In this document: piece after piece, positions 61,101-64,000 of the stretch | Position numbering within the stretch: the stretch's first letter is position 1 | How the letters are laid out: each line of letters opens with the position of its first letter | Assembly (NCBI GenBank): GCA_025331565.1 | Contig: JAFREQ010000015.1 | Location: 3,534,001 to 3,598,000 of the forward strand | DNA from: Holacanthus passer | Lineage: Eukaryota; Chordata; Actinopteri; Pomacanthidae | Direction of reading: 5' to 3' | DNA length: 64,000 bases | Notes under the pieces: generated by a model | Told to the model about the DNA's origin: nothing | The model's database searches: none | Seen by the model: the letters and a program-made list of their open reading frames with translations, nothing else | Position numbers and translations under genes: made by a program

Positions 61101-63410
61101 CAGGTCTGATAGAACATTACAAGCCAGGGTTTGTCTTCTGTAGGTCTGTATCCTCTGGTGGGGTGGAAGATTGGCTCAGAGGTGGTGTATCTGGCGGAGG
61201 GCAATGCAGCCGACACAGGCACTGCCATCAAATGGGCCCAGGAGCTGGGTGAGTGATGAGTCGTATGCAATAGTTCTGGGGATTATTCCTTTTTCATCTT
61301 ATTTGCAAGAAAGTGTGGCTGGTAGTTGAAAGTTTGTGTAACGATGTGAAGACAACATGAGATCACTCATTACACTGAATTTGTTAGCAGCTGATGTGGT
61401 GTGTGAAACCTGTGTGTGTGTGTTTTGTTGCAGAGCTCTTCACTGACGTCCAAGAGACCAGTGCCATGGCCTACAGTGTCAGTGATTCAGACGGTGTGTG
61501 TTTCGTCCCCTCCTTCAGTGGTCTGCAGGTACAATTTGTAACCAATAAAGGAACTGAGTCACTCTTTTGTTGCTTTTTGTGCGTCTCTGTAACATGGTGA
61601 TGTCTCTTTTTTTTTCTCTGCTCTCCATTGTGAACTGGCTTTTGTAAGTGTGTGTCCTGAATGTTAATTGTTTATATGCAAAGAGCTGTGTACAGTAACC
61701 ATGTAAAACAGTATAGCTGCTGAACAGAGGCTGTTGACTGTAATGCATTTTTTATCAGGTTATGTTTTCTCTCACTGACACATTTGTGTGTGTGCCATAT
61801 TTATCCAAAGGCTCCTCTGAATGATCCCAAAGCTTGCGCTTCCCTCATGGGCCTCAAACCTTCCACCACTAAGAGTCACCTAGTCCGTGCCATTCTTGAG
61901 TCTGTCGCCTTCAGGTGAGTCACTTTGAAGAGCTTGTTTCTGTTTAAACGTCTTCATCATCCATTCTCATTCATGCTAACTGACAGTGTTTCCCTCTGCT
62001 CCTCTTATTCTTTGCAGAAACAAGCAGCTATATGAGACAATGCTGAGAGAAACTCGAATCCCCATCACAAGGATCAGGTTCAGTTTTTCTAATCCTCTGT
62101 GTGAATTAAACATTATCTTATTGTAGTAATGTAAGTTTGCTGTACAGGTTAAGTAGACCCAACATACTCGTCGTCTCACAACCCTTTGACATTCCGGCTT
62201 ACAGTGCAGTATCTGATTGGAGGACTTGGATTTTAGCCAGCAAACTGGGTGTAACAGAGTGGATTCGTGTGTACACTGCCACGACTAATGCAGTTCAGGT
62301 TTTATTGGCAATGCATTATGGCTGTATGTTTCACTGATACTGTTACGGTAAAGTGAGTTGCATTGTAATTGAGTGCTCTATCTTTTTTCCTTTCTGTCTC
62401 AGGGCGGACGGCGGCGTTTCCTCCAATGACTTCGTCATGCAGCTGACTGCAGACCTGTTTGGCAGAAAGGTAGCCAGACCCCTGCACCATGAAATGTCCT
62501 GTTTAGGGGCTGCTTTTGTCGCTGGACTCGAAGTCGGTATGCAGACACACACACTTGCACACACTGTGTACAGTACATTATGCTGTAGGCTTTTTAAACT
62601 TGAAACATTTGTATCTGGGTTGTGAGTATATATCAATACCATACGTTTTGGGCAGGAGGGATAATATCCAGTTCTTTTGCATCACTGCAGCAAGTGTGAA
62701 GCTGTGTGTCTTAAAGCGGCTGCTCTGCGCAAACTTTGTAATGTGGAGATGAAATGAGAAGCAGCTCTGTCAAGCAGTTAGCACAGACACTTCAATGTTA
62801 CTCTTTACTTTCACTGTGGTTCTTTGTTTTTCTCTAAAAATATTATGACGCTCGGCTGTGGCAGAGAGTTGCATTTGATAAAGTTATGATCAAAAGTCCT
62901 ATTTTTAATCTTGGGACTGGCAGAAGAAGCAAACTGAAATGCTGCTCTTTGTTATGTAACCTGTTTTCCATTTAATTATTCACATTATGTAATTAGATTG
63001 TTATACATTAGTCACATTTAGTGTCAGTCAAATCAAACACAGAAGATGAATTTATTGTTGTTGTTTTATTACATACCAGAAGCAGGTGGTGCTGATGGCT
63101 GAATACATAATAATGTGAATCACGTGTTTAAGAAACATGAGCTCTTAGTCGATCAGTAGTAATAGTGTTGAACATGGGTCATTTTTAAAGGGTTTGTGAT
63201 CGTGTTGTTGCACCTCTGTCTTCAACCGTCACTGCAGGCTTCTGGAAGACCAAGGAAGAGCTGAAGAAGCTGCAGAGCACCAACAAGGTGTTCTTGCCCC
63301 GACAAGCACCCAAGGAGGGCGCTTGCAGCCCAGGTGGGGAATACATCCCTGTCCTCCAGAGCTGGGAGAGAGCTCTCCGACGCTCCATGAATTGGTACAG
63401 CAAGCCCTGA
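56801..63410 (+). CDS. gk5: glycerol kinase 5 (FGGY-family kinase)
   Basis: Sixteen coding exons on the plus strand: 56801-56926, 57047-57140, 57471-57546, 57708-57801, 57997-58128, 59026-59101, 59427-59488, 59585-59658, 60472-60532, 60937-61063, 61144-61248, 61434-61528, 61811-61914, 62018-62077, 62403-62536 and 63238-63410. All are GT-AG and give 530 aa, against about 529 in human GK5. The ATG has a good context (CTACCATGG). Landmarks: N-terminal nucleotide-binding strand VLSVDIGTTSIRCHVYD (about 14-30), GISTQR, WLLFKLTKG, DYSNASTTGIFD, ADQQAAMFGECCF, TMGTGSFMDINTG and ADGGVSSNDFVMQLTADLF, the FGGY C-terminal signature. The family phosphorylates sugars or glycerol with ATP; in mouse skin GK5 is tied to sterol control through SREBP. 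Nothing is truncated. The donor of exon 5 is the first GT of a (GT)22 repeat. Confidence 0.95.
58129..58172. repeat. (GT)22 microsatellite at gk5 intron 5 donor
   Basis: Uninterrupted GT repeat that begins exactly at the +1 base of gk5 intron 5 (exon ends AAGCAG), followed by CTGTGTCTGTGTG. Confidence 0.95.
58455..58725 (-). repeat. ATTAATCRATTA-type dispersed element
   Basis: In gk5 intron 5. It carries TTATTTTCTCCATTAAACAA, ATCCTCACATTTGAGAAGCT and GATGAATTAATTGTC, matching the family at 39.64 kb. Confidence 0.6.
59771..60086. mobile_element. hAT-like MITE in gk5 intron 8
   Basis: About 316 bp with inverted ends CAGTGGTTCCTAA and TTAGGAAACACTG. Flanks CTTTAAGT and CTTAAGTG resemble an 8-bp duplication with one indel. 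Internal GGGGGTCATGATCC and GGGGTTGCCAAATGATC occur in known CAGTGGTTC elements. No transposase. Confidence 0.6.
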
Positions 63411-64000
63411 CACTGGATGGAAAGAAGGAGACAGGAGTTTCGAGTATGTGTGAAAGCGCACGGTCCTTTTAAAAAAAACAACTGCTTTACAAAGAAGCAA
63501 CTCCAGTACAGGTCTGATCCAGGCCACCTTCAGCACCTGCACAGCCTTGAGTTGTTCTCAACATACAAAAGTTACTACACCTACTTTACTTGATTTCCTC
63601 ACACAGTAGCAGCCTTAACAGTTTCATCTTTTATTCATTCCAGATCTCAAATCACTGGTGCCTCTTCATATTACAGTATTTTATGCAGCTGGCATAATGT
63701 TTGTACATGTTCCCACATGGGGGCGCTAATGACTGAGTTTACAGCTTTTAAATTTATGAACTGGTCATAGCAGCCTCATGCTAATAAGGAGCCACAGATT
63801 TAGGAAAAAAAAAAAAAAGAGCACTGCAAGCACTGACTGTTCTGTTCATAATGCCTCAGGATTTAAAGAGCTCTAAATAGGAAGCAGAATTTTAAGATTA
63901 TTAGAGTAGTTTCTGACATTTAACAAACAGATTAGTTTTTACGTAATTGTTTCTTGTTGATTTTTATCAATATGCTAACTTTGTCTTTTCAAGAACACAT
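63411..64000 (+). other. gk5 3' UTR and flank, right edge
   Basis: Sequence after the gk5 stop. No AATAAA is visible up to the window end, so the poly(A) site probably lies beyond it or uses a variant signal. An A run is at about 63808-63821. Confidence 0.5.

Noticed and set aside
1..64000. CRISPR arrays, bacterial operons, tRNA or rRNA genes
   Set aside because: Sequence is plainly vertebrate nuclear DNA. No regularly spaced direct repeats and no tRNA- or rRNA-like segments were recognised by eye.

Overview
The window looks like a teleost fish genome. It is AT-rich and intron-rich, dense with dinucleotide microsatellites and short dispersed elements, and its six protein-coding genes match vertebrate families at full length. 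I rebuilt all exon chains by hand, joining GT-AG (once GC-AG) boundaries that keep frame. The predicted lengths are cldn1 211 aa, cpn2 523 aa, hes1 247 aa, atp13a3 1219 aa, nucleolin-like 555 aa and gk5 530 aa.

Layout. 1-9.3 kb: no gene, only repeats and microsatellites. 9.7-13.0 kb: cldn1 (minus, 4 coding exons), with a TTAA-flanked element in intron 1. 14.2-15.7 kb: cpn2-like LRR gene (plus, one coding exon), divergent from cldn1. 16.3-22.8 kb: gene-free. 23.1-24.3 kb: hes1/her6-type repressor (minus, 4 exons), with a TATA box and an N-box/CCAAT promoter block just upstream. 24.7-34.8 kb: gene-free, containing two oppositely oriented hairpin MITEs and a long single-copy stretch that may hold regulatory DNA. 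34.9-48.9 kb: atp13a3 P5B ATPase (minus, 31 coding exons, probable 5' UTR exon near 50.3 kb). 51.1-56.1 kb: a four-RRM nucleolin-like gene (minus, 14 coding exons). 56.8-63.4 kb: gk5 (plus, 16 coding exons), head-to-head with the nucleolin-like gene across 717 bp that hold a palindromic NRF1-type site.

CLDN1, HES1, CPN2 and ATP13A3 all lie on human 3q28-q29, so most of the window is a conserved vertebrate block. GK5 is on 3q23 in human, and the nucleolin-like gene has no counterpart I know of there. The genes do not form one pathway: they cover tight junctions, a plasma protease subunit, Notch-type transcriptional repression, endolysosomal transport, nucleolar-type RNA binding and a sugar/glycerol-type kinase.

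I found no clear new multi-gene system. The most interesting items are the nucleolin-like gene built from four two-exon RRM cassettes without long acidic tracts, the duplicated N-box promoter of hes1 with no TGGGAA site, the gk5 splice donor inside a (GT)22 tract, the hairpin MITE family with a paired arm change, and an unexplained 181-codon ORF in atp13a3 intron 1.
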